A stretch of 64,000 bases of DNA, taken from positions 75,493 to 139,492 of the forward strand of contig CAJTYM010000002.1 in the NCBI GenBank assembly GCA_910583835.1, given 5' to 3'. Below the pieces are notes generated by a model that was not told where the DNA came from, searched no databases, and worked only from the letters and a program-made list of their open reading frames with translations. Numbering within the stretch: the stretch's first letter is position 1; each line of letters starts with the position of its first letter. Shown here one piece after another: positions 53,485-62,822 of the stretch. The DNA comes from an uncultured Lachnospiraceae bacterium. GTDB taxonomy: Bacteria; Bacillota; Clostridia; Lachnospirales; Lachnospiraceae. The translations under genes and the position numbers were made by a program.

Positions 53485-54387
53485 CTATAATTTTATTCCA
53501 GCTAACAAATCTGCCAGGCTCGTGGAGGCACTCTCATGGGAGATATACTCTTCTGCCTTCTCCGTTTTCTCCACGTCCACCATCTCTTCCTCTAAGGCTT
53601 TCATGCTGAGGCTCACTTTATTGTCATTGGTATTAAGCACTTTAACTTTAACTTTCTGTCCCACCTTCAGCACTTCAGAAGGCTTGCCTATGCGCTTCTG
53701 GGAAATCTGTGAAATATGCACCAGCCCGCTGATTCCATCTCCCAAATCCACAAACGCGCCATAAGGCATCAACGATTCCACCGTACCTTCCATCACTGTG
53801 CCTGGGACCATTCCCCTTATCTTGCGGTCATGTTCCTCCTGCTGTTTCTCCTTTAAGATAACTTTCGCCGACAGTACCAGCTTCTTCTTTGATTCATCCA
53901 CTGTAATGGCTCTCGCCTGCACTTCACGTCCCAGCCAGTCCTCGGTGGCTTCCACATAGGACAAATCAAGCTGGGATGCCGGAATAAACCCACGGATGCC
54001 CTCCACATAGGCAACTACGCCGCTAGGCACGATTCCCGCAATCTTCACAGAAAGCTCTGTCTTCTCATCCAGATATGTATTTAACTTCTCCCAGGCAAGC
54101 ACATCATTTGCCTCTTTTTTGGACAATTGAATATTGCCTTGTCCATCATCAAGGCTCACTACCGTGCCTTTGATGACGTCTCCAGGATGCACCTCTTCCA
54201 TCACCTGGAAATTCGGGTCATTGCTCAAATCTTCGACTTTGATGATTCCCTGCGTATAATATTTCAAATCCAGTGTTACTTCTTCCTCTGTCACGCCGAG
54301 CACGACCCCTGAAATAATATCGCCTTCCTTAATCTCGCGGAATGACGCTTCCAATTCTTCCTTGTAATCTTCCATAGATTCTGCCAT
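53485..54387 (-). CDS. S1 RNA-binding domain protein (RpsA-like)
   Basis: A 300-aa protein with three S1 domains: GDIISGVVLGVTEEEVTLDL, a divergent second one (TELSVKIAGIVPSGVVAYVE), and a third, most typical (GTVMEGTVESLMPYGAFVDL, GISGLVHISQIS, VGQKVKVKVL). It is shorter than Gram-negative ribosomal S1 and matches the small S1-like proteins of Firmicutes that bind mRNA at the ribosome. AAAGGAG lies eight bases before ATG 54387. Confidence 0.9.
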   Translation of the reverse strand: MAESMEDYKEELEASFREIKEGDIISGVVLGVTEEEVTLDLKYYTQGIIKVEDLSNDPNFQVMEEVHPGDVIKGTVVSLDDGQGNIQLSKKEANDVLAWEKLNTYLDEKTELSVKIAGIVPSGVVAYVEGIRGFIPASQLDLSYVEATEDWLGREVQARAITVDESKKKLVLSAKVILKEKQQEEHDRKIRGMVPGTVMEGTVESLMPYGAFVDLGDGISGLVHISQISQKRIGKPSEVLKVGQKVKVKVLNTNDNKVSLSMKALEEEMVDVEKTEKAEEYISHESASTSLADLLAGIKL

Positions 54388-54511
54388 AATCAATGCTCCT
54401 TTATCCTTATCTACATAATTACCTTTATTTTAACAGAAATGCTGGGAAAATACCAGTTTTTTTTATATTATTTAAAAAGCAACCGCAATAATCTTCTGCA
54501 ATATCCCACAA

Positions 54512-55327
54512 TTATCTTAAACTCAATTCTATCAGCCTGATAAACCTTTCCCGCTCTCCAATTTGCTCTGCATTCTTAAGAATATTTTCAATCCGGTGGT
54601 TCAGCGTATTCGTGTCTAAGTAATCCTGCCGGTATTTCTGAAGCAGTCTGCAGCTTGCCACCAGGAAATGAGCAGGGCTTGCTGACACGCCGCCTGCAGA
54701 ACATGCTGCCTCCAGTAAAATCCGATCCAGAAACAATGCCTGATGATTCCGTGCCATTTTGAGAACCAGATCATAATCTTCCAACGCATCCATCGTTTCG
54801 TCAAACCCACCTACTTCTGCAATACATGACTTTTTTGCAATGATTGATGGGCAAGGCACCAAATTCGCATACATCAGCTGCGCAAAAATATTCCCGGACT
54901 TTTTCTCAAAAGCCATACTTTCAGGCGGGAAAACCATTACTTGTCCATCGTCCCTTTCATAGCGGATTTTATGGTAAGCAAACCCAACTTCTGGAGATGC
55001 CGAACACATCGCTTCCATTTGCACCTCTAATTTCTCTGGATGCCAAATGTCATCCGAATCCTCAAATGCAATATAATCATATTCAGCAAGCTCAATTCCA
55101 TAATTACGCGCTTTTGCCTGCCCTGCGTTTTCCTCAAATTTATAATACCGTATCCTTTCGTCCTGGTAACGCATCACCAGCTCTTCTGTCCCATCTGCAG
55201 AACCGTCATCTATGATTAACAACTCAAAGTAAGGATATGTCTGCATTAAAACACTCTTTATTGCATCACCCAATATATATGCCCGATTATAGGTAGGCAA
55301 TACAATACTGACCATTGTTTTTGGCAT
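54512..55327 (-). CDS. Family 2 glycosyltransferase
   Basis: A 271-aa GT-A fold protein: SIVLPTYNRAYILGDAIKSV, LIIDDGSADGTEE, NAGQAKARNYGIELA, the metal-binding DSDD, and the later MDALEDYDLVLKMA. It probably adds a sugar to a surface glycan or protein from a nucleotide sugar; donor and acceptor are unknown. It stands alone rather than in a polysaccharide cluster. Confidence 0.9.
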   Translation of the reverse strand: MPKTMVSIVLPTYNRAYILGDAIKSVLMQTYPYFELLIIDDGSADGTEELVMRYQDERIRYYKFEENAGQAKARNYGIELAEYDYIAFEDSDDIWHPEKLEVQMEAMCSASPEVGFAYHKIRYERDDGQVMVFPPESMAFEKKSGNIFAQLMYANLVPCPSIIAKKSCIAEVGGFDETMDALEDYDLVLKMARNHQALFLDRILLEAACSAGGVSASPAHFLVASCRLLQKYRQDYLDTNTLNHRIENILKNAEQIGERERFIRLIELSLR

Positions 55328-55355
55328 TGTGATAATCCGCCTTTCCCGCTAAGAA

Positions 55356-55739
55356 CTATATTTTCTGATTTGCCTTATTCTGGAACTTTTCTTCATTTAC
55401 GATAAAACGCTCATGCAATGCTTTTCCGATTTCACCCTTTTCATCTTTTGCCATTATCGAAAAGACCAGCTTCCTTCCGTCAGTTTTCTCCAGCACGGAC
55501 TCACAGAAAACCTTCATGCCAACCGGTGTCGGCGCAAGATGGTCTAATTCCAGACGGATTCCCACAGTCCCCATCCCCTCATCCAGATGTTCTGCCACGC
55601 TCTTCCACGCTGTCTCCTCCATCAATGCTGCCATCCGCGGCGTGGCAAGCACATCCAAAGTACCGCTCTTATGCACTTTCGCCGTATCCTCCGGGGTCAC
55701 CGTAATTTCCTGATATCCTTTGATTCCTGTCTGCAGCAT
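55356..55739 (-). CDS. FlK-like hotdog thioesterase
   Basis: A 127-aa hotdog-fold protein with HKSGTLDVLATPRMAALMEE and VGIRLELDHLAPTPVGMKV, the pattern of fluoroacetyl-CoA thioesterase-like proteins. It likely hydrolyses small acyl-CoA esters in the cytoplasm. ATG 55739 is preferred because CAGGAGG lies nine bases ahead; an open frame extends 55 codons further but without protein-like character. A strong terminator stands between it and the GH43-like gene upstream. Confidence 0.82.
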   Translation of the reverse strand: MLQTGIKGYQEITVTPEDTAKVHKSGTLDVLATPRMAALMEETAWKSVAEHLDEGMGTVGIRLELDHLAPTPVGMKVFCESVLEKTDGRKLVFSIMAKDEKGEIGKALHERFIVNEEKFQNKANQKI

Positions 55740-55851
55740 AAAAATAACCTCCTGATTCATTTTATTTCCTGTCTGCTTAATTATACCTTCGCTTTCTGTT
55801 TGCCGCAAGCCATATTTTTGCTTCTCTGACAACGCAGACATTACAAAAACT

Positions 55852-55887
55852 ATCCCCGGCAGACATTCTGCAATGCCCGCCGGGGAT
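55852..55887 (-). terminator. Terminator of the GH43-like operon
   Basis: ATCCCCGGC (55852-55860) and GCCGGGGAT (55879-55887). On the minus strand the stem is followed by AGTTTTTG, 32 bases past the stop of the GH43-like gene. Confidence 0.82.
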
Positions 55888-55918
55888 ATGTACGGAAATC
55901 TCAATTAGATTCGGTTAT

Positions 55919-58195
55919 TTATTTTACTTTTACAGTGAACGTTGCCTTTGCCTTGCTGTTATTGCCTGCCGTAACCGTAATCTTGGCAGTCCCTTTCTTC
56001 TTTGCCGTCACAAGGCCTGTCTTGGAAACTTTGGCAATTTTCGGCTTATTGGATTTATACTTGAATGTGGAGCAAACGGTTCCCTTGGGGACGCTTGCCG
56101 TTATCTGGTACTCACCCTTAACTTTCAGCTTCACGCTTTTCTTCTTCAACGTAACCTTGCTGGGTATGCCTTTGACTGTCACGCTGCATACTGCTTTCGC
56201 CCCGCCAGGCGCAGTCGCCGTAATGTTGGCTGTTCCTGCTTTGACAGCGGTCACCACGCCGGTCTTCGGGTCTACCTTTGCCACACCGGCGTTACTGCTT
56301 GTAAAGGTAATCTTAGAGGTCTCGCTGTCAAGGTCGGCATATGCGGCAAGCGTTGCCGTATTCTTCAATCCGTCTGTCGCCTTCGTGCAGAGGGTCAGCT
56401 CATCGTCTTCAAAATATACGTTCTCCACAAACATCTCCGGCACTTTGGGCAGTCTGCTGGCAATCATCCTGTTCGCACGTTTTACCAGATTATCCAGCTC
56501 AGCCTGTGTCTCTTCCCCTGTCAGTTCCTTGTCTGCAAGTTTTATCATCTGGTCTTTCATGCTCTTCGTATAGTCATTTGTTGCCGCTGCTGCTTTCAGT
56601 TCCTTTCTCTTGGCATTAAAGGCGCTCTTATCCACAACATACTCAATCGGATGGTAATTATCAATGGTGTCATCTGCATTATATGTATCAATCAGCGTAT
56701 TATACTCTTCCGCCGTAATCGGAATCATACCACCATGGCAGCCGATATCGCCGCCAGTACGCCCATAGCCGCTTTCCACTTTCTTGATGCTGTTAGGCTC
56801 AGATAAGTCTGTCGTGGTATACGGCTCATAACGGACTTTGTTATTTCCATAGAAATCAATCATGATGCACCACTCATCACGGCCAATGAACTTGAACATG
56901 GTTGCACCCTCGTATGCACCAATCTGTTTCTCCATGTCTTGCTGTTGAATATACTGAAAATGGTTGCCGACAGATTCATTGAGGAACCAGTTGTAAACAA
57001 CATCTGCTGTCTTAATATGTGTCGGGTCATTCAACGCATTGATATCCGCCAACGTTGAAAAGGTGTTGCCATCCTCATCGGTATACTCCGTAATGCGTGT
57101 AGCATCGGTAGCATCGTAAGCCGCCTGGTTTTCCTTCCCTTCGTAATCGGGATCCAGCACCGTATCCGCTTCCATCAGTTCAATATGGTTGTTGGTCTCA
57201 TCCTTGACAAGCCTGTACAATGTGCCATATGGATTCACCGTTCCATCCGCGTTCTTCTTTGCCACCCATAGCTGTGAGGTATCAATATTGCCATAGCCAT
57301 CATCCGCCTCGCTGACGCCATCCGGCTCATAATTCTTATAAAATGGTTCCTGTTCATACAGTTTGGTAGGTCCAAAATTCACAAAATCCTCTGTCTCATT
57401 GCAGTAAAGACGGTCCCTTGCCCCGCCATCCACCTTGCTGCGTGCGGACCAATATACCAGATAATTGTCCTTGACCGGATTGTAGATAGCTTCCGGCGCC
57501 CATGCCATATATGCATCGATTTGGTCTGCAACATTGATATAACGCCTTGTCCAGTTTACCCAGTCTTCGGTCTCATAAACGAAAAGGTTCCTGCTGCCTT
57601 GCCCACCCGATGTCATGAGCCCCCAGTTACCTACTGTATTGTTTGTCAGACTGCCGTTATATTTAGGCTGCATGGTATTCAGATCCGTAGCAAGGATCCA
57701 TACCTTATTGGCATCACTGCCGTCTTTCTTCGCGCCGCGCAGCAGATATGGGTCGCGGATTCCCTGGTCTTCTCCTTCAAATGGGAAGAGCACAGAAGCA
57801 TCGCCTGTTCGGGTGTCTTCAATATCGCTCTCATCCAGTCCATCCGCCACCTTATAATTCACACTGTTTCCAGGATATTTTGAAATGTAGTCAATATAAT
57901 CTTTGCCCGTCTCAAAAATTGGCTTACAGCCGTTTAACGCCGTCCAGTTCAGGCCATCCTCGCTGAGGAAGAAATGTACCTGCTGCACATCTTTGCCCGC
58001 TTTGGTATCTGCAAAGCAGACATACACATATCCTGCGTAATCATCATCTGTCAGACCTGTATAAGCTGCCGATGCTGCTCCTTCCTGTGCGCCTTCTGCT
58101 GCCTTGACCTCCATGCCGGCTGCCGGTAAGGAGCCGGCTGCCATGCCTGTGGCAAGACAAACAGCAAGCAATGCGTTTATAATTCTACGTCTCAT
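55919..58195 (-). CDS. Secreted GH43-like glycoside hydrolase with two Big_2 Ig-like domains
   Basis: A 758-aa exported protein. The signal peptide ends about residue 33 (EVKAAEG). Residues 45-500 look like a five-bladed beta-propeller of the GH43/62 type: DQGIRDPYLLRGA, WAPEAIYNPVKDNYLVYWSAR, and paired blades. A helical linker (535-600) leads to two Big_2 domains ending in Lys-rich strands. It probably attacks arabinose- or xylose-containing glycans at the cell surface. Catalytic Asp/Glu cannot be fixed by eye, so substrate and activity are open. It follows the Ig-like gene by 26 bases. Confidence 0.78.
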   Translation of the reverse strand: MRRRIINALLAVCLATGMAAGSLPAAGMEVKAAEGAQEGAASAAYTGLTDDDYAGYVYVCFADTKAGKDVQQVHFFLSEDGLNWTALNGCKPIFETGKDYIDYISKYPGNSVNYKVADGLDESDIEDTRTGDASVLFPFEGEDQGIRDPYLLRGAKKDGSDANKVWILATDLNTMQPKYNGSLTNNTVGNWGLMTSGGQGSRNLFVYETEDWVNWTRRYINVADQIDAYMAWAPEAIYNPVKDNYLVYWSARSKVDGGARDRLYCNETEDFVNFGPTKLYEQEPFYKNYEPDGVSEADDGYGNIDTSQLWVAKKNADGTVNPYGTLYRLVKDETNNHIELMEADTVLDPDYEGKENQAAYDATDATRITEYTDEDGNTFSTLADINALNDPTHIKTADVVYNWFLNESVGNHFQYIQQQDMEKQIGAYEGATMFKFIGRDEWCIMIDFYGNNKVRYEPYTTTDLSEPNSIKKVESGYGRTGGDIGCHGGMIPITAEEYNTLIDTYNADDTIDNYHPIEYVVDKSAFNAKRKELKAAAATNDYTKSMKDQMIKLADKELTGEETQAELDNLVKRANRMIASRLPKVPEMFVENVYFEDDELTLCTKATDGLKNTATLAAYADLDSETSKITFTSSNAGVAKVDPKTGVVTAVKAGTANITATAPGGAKAVCSVTVKGIPSKVTLKKKSVKLKVKGEYQITASVPKGTVCSTFKYKSNKPKIAKVSKTGLVTAKKKGTAKITVTAGNNSKAKATFTVKVK

Positions 58196-58221
58196 AATGA
58201 CTTACCTCCTGTCTGTCCTCT

Positions 58222-59109
58222 CTATTTCTTCTTAATTGTAATGGTCTTGGTCATGGTAACATTCCCGACCTTGGCTGTCACTGTCACCTTGCCGGCTTTC
58301 TTAGCGGTCAGCTTGCCGCCAGAAGTAAGTTTAGCCAGCTTCTTGCCTTTTGCATTCAAGGTCCATTTGGCTTTGCCGGAAAGCCCATTTACGCTCAATG
58401 TAGTGGATTGCCCCACTTTTACCTTGCTGGCTCCGGTGATTTCACCGACATTGACGGTGACTTTCCTAATAATGCTCTTCCCGCCTGCACTTACCTTGAC
58501 AATTACTTTGCCTGTTCCCGCGGATTGGGCGCTAATTGTTTTCGTATCTGCATCAAAAGCAATACCTCCTGTCGTGCGGTAAGTTACCGCAGGATTCTTA
58601 ATGTCTCCAGGTATGGTAAGGTCAAGCGTTGTTTTCTTGCCTTTCGCCAGGGAAACATCCTTTGCCGCTGCTTTCACCCCGCTCAGATCCAGATTAACTT
58701 TAACCAACGTATAATACTCCTGTGTGTAACCATCAGACAGCGCCGACAGCCTGGTGATAATCAGGGCATACCCTATCTTATTCTTCGCGGTAACGTTGCC
58801 GTTTGCATCTACAGCCGCAACATCTGGGGTCAGCGACTCATAGGTGAGCTTCACTGCATCTTTCACTTGCGCCGGCACCTCATTTTTCTTCACGGACATT
58901 GTCTCCCCGGGCTTCATTGACATGTTATCGCCTACGGTCGGATTGAAATTGTCTGGAATTTCCGTAAACGGATCCAGGTAAACAGGATCTTCGCTGGGGG
59001 ATTCCACTTCTGTTGCCTCCGCTTCCACAGTAGCTGCACTCCCGGCAAATACAGAGCCTGCCACCAGCGCACAGGCAAGCAGCCCACTCATAATCTTCTT
59101 AAATCTCAT
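58222..59109 (-). CDS. Secreted Ig-like (Big_2) domain protein
   Basis: A 295-aa exported protein: signal peptide (LLACALVAGSVFAGSA), an acidic stalk, then about three Ig-like beta-sandwich domains with the Big_2 patterns SLTPDVAAVDANGNVTAKNK, GIAFDADTKTISAQSAGTGK and KLASGGKLTAKKAGK-like repeats. No catalytic motif. A structural, adhesive or glycan-presenting role next to the GH43-like enzyme is likely. GGAAGGGAG precedes the ATG. Confidence 0.82.
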   Translation of the reverse strand: MRFKKIMSGLLACALVAGSVFAGSAATVEAEATEVESPSEDPVYLDPFTEIPDNFNPTVGDNMSMKPGETMSVKKNEVPAQVKDAVKLTYESLTPDVAAVDANGNVTAKNKIGYALIITRLSALSDGYTQEYYTLVKVNLDLSGVKAAAKDVSLAKGKKTTLDLTIPGDIKNPAVTYRTTGGIAFDADTKTISAQSAGTGKVIVKVSAGGKSIIRKVTVNVGEITGASKVKVGQSTTLSVNGLSGKAKWTLNAKGKKLAKLTSGGKLTAKKAGKVTVTAKVGNVTMTKTITIKKK

Positions 59110-59133
59110 GGTATTTTCTCCCTTCCTTAATTG

Positions 59134-59256
59134 TTATTCACACTTTTTATCATATAGCCTTTCCAATAAAGAGCCGAACTTTCCATAAACAGCCCATCCC
59201 GCAAAACCCGGTTCAAGCGATTCTGCCATCAGCAAGACGCCGGCTTTCCAGGTCAA
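59134..59256 (-). CDS. Possible 40-aa small protein upstream of the Ig-like gene
   Basis: A TTG-initiated frame of 40 codons with AGGAGAGGAGGG ending five bases ahead. The product starts LTWKAGVLLMAESLEPGFAG and ends at a TAA 24 bases before the Ig-like gene. The stretch is GC-richer than its AT-rich surroundings, as coding DNA would be. No family recognised; it could also be a leader peptide or chance. Confidence 0.4.
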   Translation of the reverse strand: MTWKAGVLLMAESLEPGFAGWAVYGKFGSLLERLYDKKCE

Positions 59257-59495
59257 TATCCCTCCTCTCCTGTCACTGCAGATTGGTAAATTATCCTAAT
59301 TCTCACCTTTATAAAAAAGCCTATATTATGAATGTACTACTATTATCTCATTTTACCAGTAAAAATCAATATAATTTCTTCTTTTATTAGTTAGTTTTTT
59401 TATGATTTCTCATTTTCCCGACATTTCCCTTGTATACTTTTTATTTGTTTGAGGAAATGCAATTTCAAAAATTATAACTTTTTTGTATTTTGCTC
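59257..59495. other. AT-rich divergent intergenic region
   Basis: Between the small ORF and the potR promoter. Very AT-rich toward its right side. I see no gene, RNA motif or clear promoter for the leftward Ig-like operon, although such a promoter should lie here. Confidence 0.5.
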
Positions 59496-59550
59496 TTGAC
59501 TTTCCCCTCTTTCTCTCTATAATATATTTTGTTTATCATTATTAAACAAA
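59496..59550 (+). promoter_or_regulatory. potR-potABCD promoter with dyad operator
   Basis: TTGACT (59496-59501), 16 bases, TATAAT (59518-59523). Immediately downstream is a perfect dyad TTTGTTTA (59528-59535), seven bases, TAAACAAA (59543-59550), placed over the likely transcription start: a plausible operator for the XRE-cupin regulator encoded next. Confidence 0.65.
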
Positions 59551-59603
59551 AAAATCATTATTACTTCTATCCAGCTATTACAGTTTGGCAAAGGAGGATT
59601 AAC

Positions 59604-60143
59604 ATGGACATCGGACACCGTATGAAAGAACTGCGCATCCAGTATGGGCTGACACAGCAGGAACTTGCCGACCGCAGCGAGCTCTCCAAAGGCTTCATTT
59701 CCCAGTTGGAACGCAACCTGACCTCCCCCTCTGTGGGCACGCTGCTCGACATTATCCAATGCCTGGGCACGACACCCGCAGAATTCTTTACCGACCAGGA
59801 ACCGGAACAGATTGTCTTCCGGCAGGATGATTATTTCATAAAAGATTTTGAAGAACTGCGCCACCAGGTAAAATGGCTGATTCCCAACGCACAGAAAAAC
59901 GCCATGGAGCCGGTGCTGATGACGTTAAAGCCGCACGGCGTTTCCAAAACTCAGCTCCCACATGAAGCGGAAGAATTCGGTTATGTGTTAAAGGGAAGCG
60001 TCAAACTGGTTTACGGCTCCCGCTCTTTTACAGTGAAACAGGGGGAATCTTTCTATTTTATTGCCGGGAAAAAACACTATTTGGAGAATTGCAGCGACAG
60101 GGAGGCAACCATACTCTGGGTTTCCACTCCCCCCATTTTTTAG
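59604..60143 (+). CDS. XRE-cupin transcriptional regulator of polyamine uptake
   Basis: A 179-aa protein with an N-terminal XRE helix-turn-helix (MKELRIQYGLTQQELADRSELSKGFISQLERN) and a C-terminal cupin (LPHEAEEFGYVLKGSVKLVYG, GESFYFIAGKKHYLEN), like PuuR. The cupin probably senses polyamines. It sits 12 bases before potA, so it likely controls the operon and itself. ATG 59604 is chosen because AAAGGAGG precedes it; the frame is open 25 codons further upstream. Confidence 0.9.
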   Translation: MDIGHRMKELRIQYGLTQQELADRSELSKGFISQLERNLTSPSVGTLLDIIQCLGTTPAEFFTDQEPEQIVFRQDDYFIKDFEELRHQVKWLIPNAQKNAMEPVLMTLKPHGVSKTQLPHEAEEFGYVLKGSVKLVYGSRSFTVKQGESFYFIAGKKHYLENCSDREATILWVSTPPIF

Positions 60144-60155
60144 GAGGACACTGCC

Positions 60156-61229
60156 ATGAGCAAACGATTGATTGACTTACAGCACATCAGCAAATCTTAT
60201 GACGGACAGATGGTGCTTGATGATTTGAATTTATATATCAGGGAAAATGAATTTCTCACGCTGCTTGGTCCTTCCGGCTGCGGAAAGACCACAACGCTGC
60301 GGATTATCGGCGGATTCGAGACGCCGGATACAGGAACTGTCATCTTTGACGGCAAGGACATCACCGGTCTTGCCCCCAACGAACGGCAGCTGAACACCGT
60401 GTTTCAGAAGTACGCGCTCTTCCCCCATATGTCTATTGCGGAGAATATTGCCTTTGGGCTTAAAATCCGCAAGAAGAGCAAAGCATATATTGCAGATAAA
60501 ATCCGCTATGCCTTAAAACTGGTGAACCTGGACGGCTTTGAAAACCGCAGCGTGGATTCCCTAAGCGGCGGCCAGCAGCAGCGGATTGCCATTGCCCGCG
60601 CTATTGTCAACGAACCGAAAGTACTCCTGTTAGACGAACCTTTGGGCGCCTTGGACTTAAAACTCCGCCAGGATATGCAGTATGAGCTGATCCGGCTGAA
60701 AAATGAGCTCGGCATCACCTTTATCTATGTAACCCACGACCAAGAGGAAGCGCTGACCATGTCCGATACGATTGTGGTCATGAACCAGGGCTACATCCAG
60801 CAGATTGGCACGCCCGAAGGTATTTACAACGAGCCGACCAACGCTTTCGTTGCGGATTTCATCGGCGAAAGCAACATCATCAACGGCACTATGCTGCAGG
60901 ACCGCCTGGTACGGATTCTGGATGTTGTCTTCCCCTGTGTTGATGTGGGATTTGGCAATAATACCCCGGTAGACGTGGTCATACGCCCGGAAGATGTGGA
61001 ATTGGTCGCCCCTGAAAGAGGGATGCTGCAGGGGGATGTGACATCATTGATTTTCAAGGGCGTCCACTGGGAAACAGAAGTGCAGGCAAACGGCTATGAA
61101 TGGCTGGTACACACGACGCAAATGCACCCGGTAGGCACACACGTAGGGATTCTCGTCGACCCCTTTAATATACAGATTATGAATAAGCCGGAATCCAATG
61201 ATGAAAAGGCGGTGGAACTAGATGCGTAA
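60156..61229 (+). CDS. potA: Spermidine/putrescine ABC transporter ATPase
   Basis: A 357-aa ATPase with Walker A GPSGCGKTT, Q-loop TVFQKYALFPHMSI, signature LSGGQQQR, Walker B VLLLDEPLGALDLK, switch YVTHDQEEALTMS, and a C-terminal TOBE domain. It powers polyamine uptake with PotB, PotC and PotD. Its stop overlaps the potB start by eight bases. Confidence 0.96.
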   Translation: MSKRLIDLQHISKSYDGQMVLDDLNLYIRENEFLTLLGPSGCGKTTTLRIIGGFETPDTGTVIFDGKDITGLAPNERQLNTVFQKYALFPHMSIAENIAFGLKIRKKSKAYIADKIRYALKLVNLDGFENRSVDSLSGGQQQRIAIARAIVNEPKVLLLDEPLGALDLKLRQDMQYELIRLKNELGITFIYVTHDQEEALTMSDTIVVMNQGYIQQIGTPEGIYNEPTNAFVADFIGESNIINGTMLQDRLVRILDVVFPCVDVGFGNNTPVDVVIRPEDVELVAPERGMLQGDVTSLIFKGVHWETEVQANGYEWLVHTTQMHPVGTHVGILVDPFNIQIMNKPESNDEKAVELDA

Positions 61230-62043
61230 TTTAAAACGCCAGCTTTTGGCTGGTCCCTATATTTTATGGATGGCAGGTTTTATTCTGCTGCCTACACTGG
61301 TCATCCTGTATTATGCGTTCACTACTACCAGCGGGAATTTTTCCCTGTTAAATGTGACCTCCATCACCTTTTCCGTGCATCTGAAAGCATTGATTCTGTC
61401 CCTGAAGCTTGCGCTGTCATGCACACTCATCTGCCTGGTACTGTCCTATCCCCTGGCGATGATTTTAAATAACATGAAATCCAAAAGCCAGGGATTTATA
61501 GTGTTTATATTCATCCTGCCTATGTGGATGAATTTTATGCTGCGCATCCTTGCCTGGCGGCTGCTTTTGTCCAACAATGGCGTCATCAACTCCTTGCTTG
61601 GCGCATTGAACCTGCCGGGATTTGACATTTTAAACACGCCTAAGGCGGTAGTTTTCTGTATGGTATATGACTTCCTGCCATTTATGGTCCTGCCCATCTA
61701 CAACGCCATGGCACGTATTCAGCCTGATATCATTGAGGCTGCAAAAGATTTGGGAGCAGGCTCTGTTACCATATTTTTCAAAATAATTTTACCTTTGACA
61801 ATGTCCGGCGTTATCAGCGGCATCATCATGGTATTTGTTCCTGCTCTGACATCTTTCGCCATCTCGGACCTCTTGGGCGGCGGCAAGGTCCTTTTAATCG
61901 GAAATGTCATAGAACAGGCATTTATGCAGGAATACAACTGGAACTTAGGTTCCGGGCTTTCTGTCGTGCTGATGGTCTTTGTCATCGCCAGCATGGCGCT
62001 TATGAACTCGCATGGAGATGAAGGAGGGGGCACTTTCGCATGA
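61222..62043 (+). CDS. potB: Spermidine/putrescine ABC permease PotB
   Basis: A 273-aa permease with six membrane segments and the EAA loop (EAAKDLGAGSVTIFFKIILPLTMSG) that docks on PotA. Overlaps potA by eight bases and potC by four (ATGA), a tightly coupled operon. Confidence 0.95.
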   Translation: MRNLKRQLLAGPYILWMAGFILLPTLVILYYAFTTTSGNFSLLNVTSITFSVHLKALILSLKLALSCTLICLVLSYPLAMILNNMKSKSQGFIVFIFILPMWMNFMLRILAWRLLLSNNGVINSLLGALNLPGFDILNTPKAVVFCMVYDFLPFMVLPIYNAMARIQPDIIEAAKDLGAGSVTIFFKIILPLTMSGVISGIIMVFVPALTSFAISDLLGGGKVLLIGNVIEQAFMQEYNWNLGSGLSVVLMVFVIASMALMNSHGDEGGGTFA

Positions 62044-62822
62044 TGAAAAAATCTATCGAACGGATTTATTTACTGATTATCTTTTTATTTTTATATCTGC
62101 CTATCCTGGTGCTGATTGTGCTGTCCTTTAATGATTCCAAGGCAAAGGTGGTCTGGGGCGGGTTTACCTTGCGTTGGTACCGGGAACTGCTTACAAACAC
62201 CGCAGTCATGGAAGCTTTCTACACGACAATTTTTGTCTCCCTGGCTTCTGCGCTGATTGCCACGCTCTTGGGAACGCTTGCCGCCCTAGGCATCGATGCC
62301 ATGCGAAAGCGCGGCAAAGCCATCATGCTGGGCGCCACCAATATACCTTTGCTGAATGCAGATATCGTTACCGGAATTTCCATGATGCTTCTGTTCGTGC
62401 GCTTTACCCGCCTGGGATTAAACACCGTGCTGATTGCACATATTACCTTTAATATCCCCTATGTGGTTTTAAATGTCCTGCCTAAATTAAAGCAGCAAAG
62501 CCGCACCACTTACGAGGCAGCCCTGGACTTGGGGGCAACGCCTTTGTATGCTTTTTTTAAGATTACCTGGCCGCAGATACTGCCCGGCGTGCTTTCCGGA
62601 TTTCTCATGGCAATGACCATGTCACTGGACGATTTTTCGGTCACCTATTTTACCAAAGGCGCCGGCATCAACACGCTTTCTACGATGATTTACACCGAGA
62701 TGCGCAAGGGCATCCGCCCGGAAATGTATGCATTGTCCACCATCCTGTTTGTGATTGCGCTGATACTGCTGCTGTTCATGAATTTCAGGCCTGCGGCTCA
62801 AAAAGAAAGGAAAAATCCATGA
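62040..62822 (+). CDS. potC: Spermidine/putrescine ABC permease PotC
   Basis: A 260-aa permease with six membrane segments and EAA loop (EAALDLGATPLYAFFKITWPQILPG). It forms the heterodimeric channel with PotB. ATGA overlaps on both sides. Confidence 0.95.
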   Translation: MMKKSIERIYLLIIFLFLYLPILVLIVLSFNDSKAKVVWGGFTLRWYRELLTNTAVMEAFYTTIFVSLASALIATLLGTLAALGIDAMRKRGKAIMLGATNIPLLNADIVTGISMMLLFVRFTRLGLNTVLIAHITFNIPYVVLNVLPKLKQQSRTTYEAALDLGATPLYAFFKITWPQILPGVLSGFLMAMTMSLDDFSVTYFTKGAGINTLSTMIYTEMRKGIRPEMYALSTILFVIALILLLFMNFRPAAQKERKNP

